Source of the DNA: Solanum dulcamara
Lineage: Eukaryota > Streptophyta > Magnoliopsida > Solanales > Solanaceae
Assembly (NCBI RefSeq): GCF_947179165.1
Contig: NC_077245.1
Span: forward strand, 50,969,286 to 51,033,285
Reading direction: 5' to 3'
Length of the DNA stretch: 64,000 nt
Part shown: positions 44,661 to 56,529 of the stretch, piece after piece
Layout of the letters: the number at the start of each line of letters is the position of its first letter
How positions within the stretch are numbered: the stretch's first letter is position 1
Program-made: the position numbers and the translations under genes
Notes under the pieces: model-generated
What the model was told of the DNA's origin: nothing
The model's database searches: none
The model's input: the letters and a program-made list of their open reading frames with translations, nothing else

Positions 44661-46318
44661 AGGGTGTACCCATGTCACTATCTATTTGTGTTCTACCTTA
44701 CGCCCTTATCTCAAATTTTCAAATGCGTATGATTCTTTTCCAATATATTTGGTATATTGCACCATATATATGCCTTCCTTTACATCCTCTATACCTTTTG
44801 TTTCCTATGTACGACATCTTAACATAAACGTAAGGTGCTGATCCAGTCTAATTATTGGTACTCGATTCACATATACACAATACTTCTTTATTCCTCAATA
44901 ATAGATCTACCTTAACACCATGTTGTTATACTACCCCTTTAAACTTATAACCATACATTCTCCATTCGCTCCGTCCTCGTATTCAGTTACTTATGTCTAT
45001 CTTGGGTGCCTCCGTTAGAACTTCCTTATTATTCCTCCAGCTCATGTCCATTTTTGGTCATGCGCAAGAAATTCCATATTACTCTTTGTTTTCTTGCACT
45101 AGCTATCCTTTTCGTCATCATATAACCTTTATTCAAAACTTTCCTTACAGAACTTGATAAGTCTTCCTTATTTGTTCCATAGCTCGCTTTTCTATTTCAC
45201 ACCTATCTTTATTTTCCAATCACATGGATCATGTCATACCTTTTAGCTACTTACTTACTAATCTTTACTTATTCGCTTATGATCTTCATTACATTCACAT
45301 GGTATCCTATTCGTATTCAGTCCCATAGTATAACACTGTTTGACCTTCTTCACGATTCTTACTATGGGTTAATTACCCTTCTTAGTTAGTCTTATCCTTA
45401 ATGTCTCACAAGCTGTCTTATTAATACTTCATATTCGTCACAATTCTTTTTCCCTTTTACTCTTGTCTTAACTATACTGTTACTTCTTTCAACTATAACT
45501 TGTCATAGTTTATCCCTGTGTATCAGTTCAGTCGGTGACTTAATATATCGTTCCATCCAGCTTTATCATTCTTTCCTAAATCATCTTCTTTGGATCATAA
45601 GTCTCTTCCAACTTCGTTCTACCAAATCAGTATCGACCTCCTAGTTTCTATTGCCATCAATTCAGCAATTAACTCATTTCTCGAGGTCAACCACACTCGT
45701 ATTTTAATCAAATCCTATCATTGTTGTGGGAACAACCTTTCAAGACATACTATAACCCTGTATCTTATTCTCTTCTTATTTCTAGGAAAATTTGGGCAGT
45801 TTTTCCTCTGTATTTTTTACTACCTCAACACCTGCATGCATAAAATGCCAATGTGCCTCATAGGTCATGCATGTATATATTCAGATCATATCATATTACA
45901 GCCACACATGGCGTCCAATATTAATAACAGTATAAAAAAAGGACTTACCTCGCATGTCCACTCGAACTGCACCTGTTATACTTTCTTGTTTACCTTTCCT
46001 TTCACTTTTCAACTTTATATGTCAATAATATTTCAACGCCTTACCTGACATATGTCTTTCGTGCCTTTACTTACCTATATGTTGTGTAACTTCTAATATC
46101 GTCAGTTACTTTCTTCTATCGATGTTGTCCTCCTACTAAAACCACAGGTTAGTATGAGGAATTTCACTCCCTATAACTCAGCTCTATCGCACAGTCTTAG
46201 ATCTAAAAGAAAGTAACATCCTAAATGTCTTATAGCCTCCTGTCTATAGATGTGGTGCATAACACACTAATAGACAAGACTCTACTAGGCACGGTCTGAA
46301 GACATTCCAAGGACGAAC

Positions 46319-46331
46319 TGCTCTAATATCA
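46319..46331 (-). other. Primer-binding site (two mismatches)
   Basis: The minus strand reads TGATATTAGAGCA against TGGTATCAGAGCA, four bases from the 5' LTR edge at 46,336. Confidence 0.8.
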
Positions 46332-46335
46332 CTTT

Positions 46336-49172
46336 TTTCATGACCCAACCCCGTAGGCCGCAACTGGGGGTCCGACCTGGACCCCCTTATGCGTATCTAT
46401 CAGCTATATTCAAGTTGAACTGTGTATGATGTGGTACTATGCACAAAATCCCAATGGGTCAAAAACGTTTTCATATACCTGTCACCTCTTTCACTTGTAT
46501 CACGACATGAAAGGGCATGTAAGCCGACAAGGCTGCCATAACACAATAACATATATAACATGACATACTCACAAATAACCCACATACACATGTGTACAGA
46601 CCTCTAAGAGTAATAACTGTATCATATGACGGGATAGGTCCCCCATTGTACCCCCGAATAAATAAATATGTACATCAAATGACCAGTATAAATATTTAGG
46701 CTCCGGAACAGCGGAGCTCTTCCAACATAGCTGAGAGGAAATTCTAAGCTGACGGATCTCCGAAATGAACATTTGTACCTGCGGGCATGAAACGCATCCC
46801 CCCAGGGAATGGGGGATCAGTACGACATATGTACTGAGTATATAGAGTATAACATATCATAACTGAAACAACAACTGAAATGGGGATACAGGAAATATGT
46901 ATAACAGTTAACAAATTATTGTACCTACAGCTTAGGATATGCAGTCATATACCTTATCATACCCTTTACCCGGCCCTTTAGTGAACTCGTTATTATAATC
47001 GTTTCATCCTAATCACTTGTCAGCATATCATCATGTATATTATTTCATTATATCATCTTATACGGCATCATATCATCGTATACAGCATAATCTCATATGT
47101 TATCATAGTATATCTGGTCCACTCTGGGACTCGGGATCATAAATGTATCCCTATATTTCATATGCATGCCTAGATAAAGTATCCGTCCTTTTAGTGAGGG
47201 ACCCGGTGAAAGAATGGTGTATATGTTGTACCTCACCCGACCCACTATGGGACTCGGTGCCATTATCATATAGTAAAATATATCAAGGAATGTTCAGCCC
47301 AATCCATAATTGTGCCGAGGAACGTATGGCCTGATTTATATTTTAAAATAATGTCGAGGAACATACGGCCCGATCTATATTTTACGTCACATCATTATGT
47401 ATATACCCGACCCAAGATGTGGTGACGGGCATCATCACATATGGCATCATCGTATGCTTTACTTTATCGTATACGACATTTCATTAAGTATACTTCTACA
47501 TATATATATAATCGGCCTGGGACTAGGTGAGCGAAGAGTAAAAATAGGCACGACTACATTCCAGGCCCCTCTATGGGACTCAGAGGAATATGGGTTATAG
47601 CATGCGCGAGTAGAGTAGTGAGAAACCATATGCAATTTACATCATCATCAGAGACTTGATAAAACAATCAAGTGAACCATCACTTGAAGATGAGAGTAGT
47701 AATCATCTTAAGTACCTTTTAAACACCGTTAGGGATCACATTAGCTGGAGTCTCAGGAATCGTAGATGTGTATCGAGACAAGGTTAAACAACTTGTAGAA
47801 GTAGAGACGTCTGTCATCACAGAGACCTTAGAAATAGAAACTGATGCATTCAGTTATTATTCATCAGATAGGAGACTCGAGGGTAGTACTTCAACTACTT
47901 TAAGAACTCTAACATCAAGTGGTGAATAAAAGTCATAAGTTATACCCGCAGATTATAAATGGAACTACCTCCTCCTCATATCATATGCCATTGCATTTAT
48001 ACTTAAGACATTCCAAAAGAAAGAAGAGACAGGCCTTACATATACTATTGTTCATGATCTAGCAACCTTAAAAGGTAATAACTCAACTATTAAAGGAGTC
48101 TTAACATCACAAAGGGAATAAAGTTTATGAAGTACACTTGGAGTTTCACAAATGGAATTATTCCCACATTTCATTACAAACCATTCAAAACTTATACCTA
48201 AGACATGCCAAAAGAAAATAAGAATAGCTCTACATATCTATTATGGATTAATCGCATTCAAGCTCACTTCTGTACTCGTTTAACCTATTTAACATGAAAG
48301 TAATACTAATGTTAGTGACATTCGACTTTTAAAATTGCAATTCTACCACCAACAACCCATAGGAACCAATTCCTTATTCTCCTTTCTCGACTAGTCTATT
48401 GGTTAGTTTAGGAGTTAACGAAAATCGGACAGCATCTCCTCTATAAATTGCCCTATCCGAACTTTTGATTTATCCCCCAAACCTTAGAAGCGAACCAACA
48501 ACAACAATCATCAGTTCACATACAATTAAATTATGGCAAAATTACACAATATAAGCTTCCAACAACTCGCTTAAAACTACGATACCAAAATAGGATTTTT
48601 AGTCGCTATTTCATAAAATCTTTAACCGTACAAAATGAAGGGTCATGTGGCTGCAACCAGCAGATCCCACACAGATTTTTAAACGTGTTCCATCCCTGCA
48701 ACATACAATAAAATCACCTGCAAGCCCAGCACAAAAGCCACAACACCCTACTCGACATTCGATTTAATTATGACGGCCTTAGTTTAGTTTGTTTCCAACG
48801 TCAAGCATCCTTGTGCAATTTTTATAGTTCTAGACAAATATAAGACGTGTAAGACACTCCATAACCACACCATAAACACCAAATGTAAAGGAAAACCCTT
48901 ACCTTATCCGATATTGGCCAAAGCTTGCCAAAATTTGTCTAGAAAGTTCTCTAGTTGCGGCTGAAATTTCGTGGCTGCTTGTTACCCATTTGAGGCTGCT
49001 ACAAACAGAAAATTTACATTATTAACACCTTAATATAATTACCAAACCTTACCAAAATTTAGGAGAAGAGGATCAGGCCATACCTTGCTAAAACTTGTCT
49101 CGGAAGTTCTCTTAACATGCTGAAAATTAGCGGACTGTTTGTATCTCTTCCTTGCTGCCCCAAAATAAAATT
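46336..49172 (-). mobile_element. LTR-B, 5' LTR of the minus-strand element (U3 end missing)
   Basis: Starts TTTCATGACCCAACCCC (mutated TGTCATG) and parallels 39,130-42,0xx closely, including paired blocks such as TAGCTGGAGTCTCAGGAATC (40.58 and 47.74 kb). It stops near 49,172 in the CCCCAAAATAAAATTTTACG segment, about 0.7 kb short of a complete LTR. It passes into LTR-A-type sequence (TTACTCTCATTGAAG). Confidence 0.8.
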
Positions 49173-50320
49173 TTACGTTGTTACTCTCATTGAAGCCTTA
49201 CATACACTAATATAAGATAGGTAATTAAACTTTAACTACTTAATAATCTATGCATTTGGAATCATGATATGAAAACCCATAAGGTTTCATATTTGAATTA
49301 AATACAAGACTTTGATAATTCATTTGGACTTCATGGATGAAAGGATCCATAAATCAATACCCACATACCTTAGAGTAAAACTTAAAGAAAATAAATATAA
49401 TTTATCATATAATTAAAATACTTTAGGCATGAGAGTGGAAGGATTACTCTCATTGAAGTCTTACATACCTGGATTCCGAAGCGTTACTCAGAATCGAAGA
49501 ACTTAATAAATACGCTTGAATCCTAGCATTTTCTCCTCGCCGGAGCATTTTGTGTACTACTCGGAGTATATGTATGACCAAAATAGTATTTTTACACTAC
49601 TAAAAACCAAAACTATATTTTTAGAATGAGTATAGAGATAAGAGTTTCTTGAGAAAGCTTGATGAAAAAAATGATAAAATAAGGTGGGTATTTATAGGTG
49701 TGAAGTAGGGACCTACCAATAATTAAAATAATTATAAAGAAAAATCTAAAAATTTAATGAAAGATTGTAATTTCATGGGTGACGTCAAATGGAGGACTAT
49801 TGATGTCATGGATGATGTCAAATAGATCTAGATCTTTCTATGGTTCGTGAGAGGAACCTTCTTTTAATGAAATACCCTTTTTTGAAGCTGCGTTTGAAAA
49901 AGATAACTTCTTCATTAGGATTTTGTGTCTTCGTATGAATTGTTTCTCTAGAAGTTCACTTTCATGTCGTTCAAGAATCAACTGATTTTGAGCAACCTAC
50001 AGAGATATATGATTTTTCTTATACAAATACTCAATTTCGTTACAATACTATATCTTGCAACAATTAATTTATTTGACTTACTTAACCTCTGAAAATTAAA
50101 ATATGGTCTACAAAACTTATAGATAATGATGTTCAGGTTATTTAAAAATTTGAATCATCAAATTTGGATGATTCTTTTAAAAGTTATGCCCAAAATACAG
50201 TAAGCTATATTATTTTCATCGAGAATTGGAACATCATATGCAACGTTTTTAGGAGATGTTAAAGCACCAAATGTAGTTATTAGTATGTTAAAGATATTTA
50301 CTTTTGATGTATATGATTAT
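49173..50320 (-). mobile_element. LTR-A-type sequence and unclassified A+T-rich flank
   Basis: 49,240-49,440 repeats the sequence just left of the LTR-B element (38,940-39,129): GAAAATAAATATAATTTATC, then GGCATGAGAG. The segment TTACTCTCATTGAAG occurs twice, at 49,180 and 49,453. The minus strand has a possible TATA-type CTATAAATACCCACC at about 49,700, consistent with an LTR promoter. From about 49,800 to 50,320 I recognise nothing. The outer boundary of the LTR could not be placed. Confidence 0.5.
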
Positions 50321-50324
50321 TGAA

Positions 50325-52330
50325 CCCGAGTGCAAACTTATAGTTTTTCACCCCATTCTTAGCTAATAGGTTTGACATATTGCCCAAAATATCAGTAGAG
50401 CCTTATTTGGTGTCTACCCCCGTGGGTGAGTCGGTTGTGGCTAGGAAAGTCTATAAGGGATGTGCTGTGTCCATCTTGCATAAGGTTGTCTCTTGTGATC
50501 TCATAGTGCTTGACATGGTATATTTCGATGTTATACTATGGATGGATTGGTTACATGCATCTTATGCTTTCATAGATTGTAGGACTCCTTGATTCAAGTT
50601 CCAATTTCCAAATAAGTCTATTCTTGAATGAGAGAGTCGTGATTCGGTAGTGAAGGGTAAGTCCATTTTTGTCTTAAGGCCTGAAAATTAATTGCTAAGG
50701 GTTGTATTTACCATATTGTGAGGATTATGGAGGTCAACTCTGAAAGTCCTCATCTTGAGTCGGTTTCCGTAGTCAATAAGTTTTCGAATTCTTTTTGGAT
50801 GACCTTTCTGGTGTCCCTCTCGAAAGGGAAGTCGATGTTGGTATCGATCTCCTCCCTGATACCCAACTTATCTCTATTCCTCCTTACTAAATGGCCCCGG
50901 CAGAATTGAAAGAGTTGAAGGAAAAATTAAAGACTTTTTAGAAAAGGGGTTGATAAGGCTGAGCATCCATCATGGGGTGCTCTTGTATTGTTTGTGAGGA
51001 AGAAGGATGGGTCGATTTGGATGTGCATATACTACCGACAATTGAGTAAGGTGAACATTAAGAACAAGTACCCAATTCCTAGAATAGATGACTTGTTTGA
51101 TCAATTGCAAAGGGCGAATCATTTCTCCAAGATCGACCTTCGGTTCGGTTATCACCAACTAAAGGTGAGGGAATGTAGCATTCCCAAAATGACTTTCTGA
51201 ACAAGGTATGTTCACTTTGAGTTTGTAGTGATGAGTTTTGGTCCTTATCAATGACATTTTGATCTACTCTAGAGGTGAGGAAGAACATAAGAATCACTTA
51301 AGGGTTGTACTTCAAATATTGAGGGATAGGCAGTTGTTGATAAAATTTAGCAAATGTGAATTTTAGTTGAAGGAGGTGGCCTTCCTAGGTCACATAGAGT
51401 CCGGTGATGCGATCAAGGTTGATCCTAGGAAAATGAGGGCAGTCAAGAATTTTTCTAGACCATTATCTCCTTCAGATATTAGGAGCTTATTGGGTAGCCA
51501 GATACTATAGAAGGTTAGTTGAAGGATTTTCTTCCATCTCATCTCCTATGATGAAATTGACCCAAAAGAAGTCAAAATTCATATGGACAAATGAGTGTGA
51601 GAAGAGTTTTCAAACCTTGAAAGATTGGCTTACGTCCGCTCCTATTTTAACTCTATTGGAGAGATTAGAAGGGTTTGTGGTTTATTGTGATGCTTCAAAG
51701 ATTGATTTGGGTTGTGTCTTGATACAACGGTAAGGTCATAGCCTATGCTTCTAGGCAATTGAAAGTCCATAAGTGTAACTACCCTACCCATGATCTTGAG
51801 TTGGTGGCCATTGTTTTTGCTTTAAAAATTTGGTGGTATTTCCTCTATGGGGTACTTGTGGATGTGTATACCAATCATAAAAGTCTTTAATATGTGTTCA
51901 CCCAAAAGGACCTCAATCTAAGGCAAAGGAGATCGCTAGAACTCCTCAAGGACTATGACATAAGTGTACACTATAATTTAGGTAAAGCCAACGTGGTTGT
52001 CGATGCACTTAGTAGAGTGTCTATGGGAAGTGTTACCCATGTTGATGAAAGGAAGAGGGAGTTGGTAGAGGATGTTAACCAGTTAGCTAGATTAGGGGTG
52101 AAGTTGTGTGGTACCGATGATTGTGGTATGGTTGTCCAAAATAGGTCTAAATCCTCCTTGGTGTTGGATGTCAAGTCAAAATAAGACCTTAACCTGACAC
52201 TTGTTGAGTTGAAGAATTTAGTGAAGTAAAACAAGGTTGAAGTATTTTCACAAGGGGGAGATGGGGTGTTATACTACCAAGATCGGTTATGTGTTCCGGA
52301 TGTGGATGGCCTAAGGAGTTTTTCATTGAC
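50325..52330 (+). pseudogene. Ty3/gypsy pol relic: protease, RT, RNase H, start of integrase
   Basis: Protease: LLNPSANL at about 50,320-50,345 (Asn where the catalytic Asp belongs), TPVGESVVARKVYKGC and the DVILWMDWLHASYAFIDCRT motif (open frame 50,380-50,592). [42 protein letters not shown], a stop at about 51,200, then near 51,240 a deletion of roughly 25-30 codons that removes the lead-in to the catalytic YxDD box; the remainder reads INDILIYS. RNase [19 protein letters not shown] and FTQKDLNLRQRR, VVDALSRVSMGS (51,548-52,184). It ends at GDGVLYYQDRLCVPDVDGLR and is cut near 52,330 by LTR sequence. Frames change several times. Confidence 0.9.
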
Positions 52331-53273
52331 TTGATGTTTTTCGTTGTAGCATACTCTCACACTTAGTGCATTCAAATCAATTACACATACTTTTGACTAC
52401 ATGATATCACCATGTAGCAATCGGCATTTCTCCACACTCTCCTCCCCATGGCTAAGTTGATCGTTCAAGGATACTACTTTTGGTGAGTTTCCATGTTCCG
52501 GGAATAACTTTCCTAACCTATCTAGCTTATGTTATGTGTAGACATTTCAGTTACATACTGATATTTTAACCTCATATTGAGGGTGAGCTAGGAACATGTT
52601 TTATTCCCCACTAAGTCTTAATGTAGAAGGTATTATTATACATAGTAAAGGGTGATATGTTGACTTTAACTCTTATTTAATGCAAAATCTCTTAGTCTAG
52701 ATTACCCCTTATGTTTCTCTTTTTTTTTGTCATTACTGATGAATTGATTAAGGAATGCTAAGAGGCTTGGGGTGATGTGATTTCGGGTGCTTCATTCTCT
52801 GTGGCACATTTATGCCCTAGTGTCAAGGACTTAGACTTCAACTAAGGCCTCTGTGCGGCACTTGACAACTTACTCACGAATCTTTCACAATCTTATAAGC
52901 TCAAGTAAGCCTTTAAAATTAGATCTCTAAGGGAACTCTAGATTGTAAAAAAGACAAGAGAGCTTTGATGAAGAAGGCTTTGTATTACTTGGAAGAATGC
53001 TTAATTTATGGATGGTTTGTTACAAATGAATTCCCCCTCTATGTATACCACTCCTAAGGGGCTTAAGTGTAAATAAAAATTACTATACAAGTCCTTCCAT
53101 ATTTACAAAGAAGTCCCTACTCTAGAATTCTAGAGGACTCTATGTCTTTCAAGACTTTTCTACAATATTCTACAAGAATTTAGAGTCTTCTATGAACTTC
53201 TCCAAGACTCTAGGTTCTTCCTCCTTCTTCAAAATGAAGTGGCGGGTCATAACACTAGGCTTGGGTCGTCACA
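52331..53273 (+). mobile_element. LTR-A-type 3' part, joined to the pol relic
   Basis: Shows LTR-A landmarks (TTGAGGGTGAGCTAGGAACA at 52.58 kb, GGCACATTTATGCCCTAG at 52.80 kb, and the end GGCTTGGGTCGTCACA). It is directly fused to pol at about 52,330, so the integrase and the LTR U3 side were deleted. Positions 52,821-53,254 are a nested insertion. Confidence 0.65.
52821..53254 (-). mobile_element. LTR-F, 434-bp solo LTR nested in LTR-A
   Basis: Bounded by TGTCAAGGAC and GGTCATAACA (TG...CA) with CTAG on both sides (52,817-52,820 and 53,255-53,258). Removing it rejoins the LTR-A phrase GCCCTAG/GCTTG seen uninterrupted at 15,838-15,850. The minus-strand reading (TGTTATGACCCGCC...) has a TATA-like stretch and the short length typical of a Copia or TRIM LTR, so I assign it to the minus strand tentatively. 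No internal sequence is present. Confidence 0.7.
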
Positions 53274-55325
53274 ACTTCTTTACTGATTGAATTTTGATAT
53301 AATATTTTACTTGGGTTAATTTCACACAATCTTATCTTCTACTTTATAAAGAATTTGGTGATCCATAACCTATTAAATAAAAAGACTTTAAGTATTCTTT
53401 CCAACGCCACCAATTTTGGCTCATTTTGAGTTTGGAGTAATAAATTATATTTGTTTTAGTGAAGCCCTGTCAGGTAGTCGCACCTTCATGACCACCAATA
53501 CGAGACTTGAAGACTCTCACGGGCTATGCAGCCTTCTGTTAATGGCTTGTTGCACCATTTTTCAAAAACTTTCTGCACGCATCCCAAGATTATTATGGTC
53601 ATTTCCAATGCTTTTTAATCCTATTCTAAGTCATTTTTGGATGTTTTAAAGGAGTATACAATTAAACTAACTAGTTTTCCTCTCATAATCATCAATCTAA
53701 ACACCTAGTCTCAAGAAACTCTCAAAACGCACCTAGGGTTCCTCTTTTCCATCAAGAACCCTAAAGCTTTCAAGTCAAAAAAATTCAAGAATCAAGAGAA
53801 GCCTTCTATCCAAGGTTTTTCCAAGGTCTTCTTCTCAAATTAAGCTAGGGTTTCAAGTGATCAAGTCTCATTTTCAATTTAATAGCTAAGGATCATGAAG
53901 GTATGTGGGAAATTCATTGATGAATCTTTTCCATCCATGTATTCCCAAAGTTTTCTCCCTTGTTTTATCAACTATAATTCAATAGTTCTAGGGTTTTAAT
54001 GGTTTAGCATTGGATTCATTCAATTTTGTTTTTACCCATATTCAATGATCGTATTATGCATTATATGGTGTTAATAACTTGCTTCAAGGATTTTAACATG
54101 AGCCCATGGATTATGACCATTTTATGACTATGAGCTATGATTTGAGATTATGCATGCATCATGAATTTATGAACTATAATTTTAAGGATGCTTCTAGATG
54201 AAGTATCAATAGAAATTTTATGAAAAGTTTATCATGATCTTGATGCTTTAGATAAGTATATTTATGAGTATGTTATGATATCATGCTATGTTGAAGGAGT
54301 TATTATTATGATTTTTAAGTATTTAGGTTGAACTTGGTATTGCTAGAAGATTCTTATCATCTTCAAAGCTTATAATATATTATGTATGATATTTTATTGA
54401 GATTGACATTGACCTAGCACCGAGTCTACCTTGGGATAAAAGCTACCCGTTAGTAGAGGCGGAGTTCTTTAAAAGAAATCCCATTGTCCTATATAACTAC
54501 GGGCCACTGTAATAGAAAGGATCACCTACTAATAGAGGCTTAATTCCTTAGAAAGGGTCACCCGTTAGTTGAGGTTTAATTTCTTAGTAGCATAGTGGAT
54601 ACAGTTAGGCAATGTTACGATTTATACCTTGGAAATTATGGAACCTCTCTTTTTGGTGTGCGAGGAAAAAACTTGACTCTATGTTATAACTCACATAGTT
54701 TATGTCGATTAATGGTATCTCTCACAAAGACTTATGATTCTCCCACTATGTTATGTTTTATCTTTTAATTTTCTTACAAGTCTGCATTGACCATGTGTTA
54801 TGTTTCACATGATGTTTTAAAGGTTTTGAACTATATTTAGCTTCATCATTGCATTATCATAATTTACGACATGCATTGCGTATTCTCCATAATTAGCATA
54901 TTACATGTACTAACATATACTTTAGTCCACATTATCCCATAATATATGGTTCGACTCTCACCCTTCCGCATGTGGCTTGTTGGTAATCTACTCAGAATTA
55001 GCTTTTGGTGAGTCCTCATTATTTGAGGGCGAACGCGTCATTTCTTTTTTTATTATTTTCAGGTTTATTTTCTTTCATTATGTTGTGGTGAAATAGAAAC
55101 TTATCTTATATCCTATTTATATTAGTAGAGGCTATGTCAGACTAGTATGATGTATTTTGTACTTTAAATGTTATTCTTAGACTCTTCTCATGTTGAGTAG
55201 TTATGATTAGATTTTTTTAAGAATTACTTCTGCATTAAGATTTATCTTCAATTTTATGCTAGTGTATATCATGCTATGTATGTTAAGAGACTTGGTTAGA
55301 GACTATCACTCATTATAGATGAATT
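53274..55325 (+). mobile_element. LTR-A-like sequence, degraded
   Basis: It follows the order of LTR-A landmarks: CTAGGGTTTCAAGTGATCAA (53.84 kb, compare 14.72 kb), a TCCATGTATTCCCAAAG block (53.93 kb, compare 14.80 kb), GAGTCTACCTTGG (54.42 kb), CATTATCCCATAATATATGG (54.94 kb), GTGAGTCCTCATTATTTGAG (55.01 kb). A unit with CACCCGTTAGTNGAGG is repeated three times at 54.45-54.60 kb. Neither LTR end was located; the right side is cut by Athila-like sequence. No coding region; the frame 53,416-53,649 has no motif. Confidence 0.55.
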
Positions 55326-55556
55326 GGTTAGTCACTAGTTAGCAATAATGGTGGGACTAATGGATTGTCACACTTGTGATGACCCATCAGATCTACCCTC
55401 ACATGCTTGAAAGTTGACTGATCACTAATTATGGTCAAGAAAACATTCCATCGTACATGTGACAGTCTATCACTTACTCCGTCACTTGTAAGTTTCATAT
55501 CAAAATTAGTTATAAGTTTTCTTTTTGCCATGGTGATTTTATATTCATATTCTCAC
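55326..55556 (+). mobile_element. LTR-E (Athila-like) remnant
   Basis: Contains GGATTGTCACACTTGTGATG and related phrases that correspond to GACTGTTACACTTGTAACTG at 61.6 kb in the LTR-E copy downstream. Only about 230 bp remain; the rest of the 5' LTR, the PBS and the leader are missing before the ORF at 55,558. Confidence 0.45.
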
Positions 55557-55557
55557 T

Positions 55558-56524
55558 TTGTTGTTACACATGGCTCCACGGCTAACACCGGCCCATGAAA
55601 GGTCTCAAAGGAGGAGTAACACTGGTCGACAATTGATAAATGAGTCCTCTGGCTCAAAGGATGATGTACAAGAGCTAGTTATTGGGACTACTACCCCTAC
55701 ATATCAATTTGGTGAGACACTAACATGGATCTCCTCAGTCTGAACAATAAGATAAATTAGATATCGACTCTAGTTTAGATATTTCCCTCTCTAAGTTGAA
55801 AGGTAAGGGAATAACCTATTTGTGACAACATCAACATATCAAAGTCTCCCAGATCTTGTGATGCTTTGAGATAGGCAGTCGAAAGCTTTGACAAATTTTA
55901 CTAAGAAGGCCTAACAATTACGTCCCGAGGTAGTCTGAAAAGAAATATTACTAACAAGGCCCACATTATTGAGATAGACTTGCTAGAATATCCACCTATT
56001 AATTGTAGGCTCAAAAAATATAAGGTTGAGTGGATGTCATAAGATTCGAGGCTCTACTATCCATCCATGGTCCAAGAATTTTATGTTAACTACATAATGA
56101 TAATGGACCAAAAGATACCAAAGCCAAAGAAAATGGTCGTTACCTTGTTTCTTTCTATACCAATTCATCGATAACCATAAATAGATTCTTCTTTGGGTCT
56201 GAATATATAACACCCAAGCAGGGAGTAGAGTTTGATCATAGGAGAAGAGACAAATTTGAGAAAAAACCATGGCTTGCCCAGGTACGCACGGAGGGTCAAC
56301 CCTCTAGATTGTTGAATACCAAGAAAAGAATTTCAAAAGCATCCCTGATATTCCCTGCAAAATTTTGGTGAGGCATGAGGCGGTTCTAGTTGTTTCATAT
56401 TGGGGAGACAATGGAATGTTGGTGGATAAAGTAGTATTGGTTATGAGTCTACTATTAGGGTTCCCATTAGATTTTAGGAGAATAATAGCTAAAAGGATAA
56501 GACATAGAATGAACAAAACAACTA
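55558..56524 (+). pseudogene. Putative plant transposon protein relic, N-terminal part
   Basis: Starts at ATG 55,570 (MAPRLTPAHERSQRRSN) in an open frame to 55,743. After stops it continues in other frames with RLYYPSMVQEFYVNYIMIMD (about 56,040-56,110) and the segment 56,365-56,524 (VRHEAVLVVSYWGD, VDKVVLVMSLLLGFPLDFRR). The pattern of a conserved P-hVREFYANY motif followed by a W-hV-hR...D-VL-hD-A-L-hAhLhhGh-hD segment matches, from memory, the 'putative plant transposon protein' domain often annotated in Solanaceae Athila/gypsy-type elements. Its biochemical role is unknown. The coding sequence is split by a solo LTR at 56,530 and resumes at 58,836. Confidence 0.65.
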
Positions 56525-56529
56525 CTTCT

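Larger units (their letters stand above)
43801..46335 (-). mobile_element. Rest of the LTR-B internal region
   Basis: Aligns in patches with 27.13-29.2 kb (opposite strand) and 1.35-3.63 kb. It includes the PBS (46,319-46,331), the purine tract at 44,645-44,660 and a TGTGGCTGTAATATGATATG motif near 45.90 kb. No gag, protease or RT could be recognised. Frames such as 44,140-44,433 and 45,590-46,048 on the plus strand are antisense to the element and look fortuitous. No 5S-like sequence is present here. Confidence 0.7.

Noticed and set aside
45590..46048. 152-codon plus-strand ORF as a gene
   Set aside because: It is antisense to the internal region of an LTR-B element, and the corresponding stretch of the copy at 1.35-3.6 kb does not keep it open.
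1..52330. Pol segments as endogenous pararetrovirus (caulimovirid) sequence
   Set aside because: The segments have integrase, chromodomain, LTRs, PBS and PPT in Ty3/gypsy order; I saw no movement-protein or coat-protein-like sequence.
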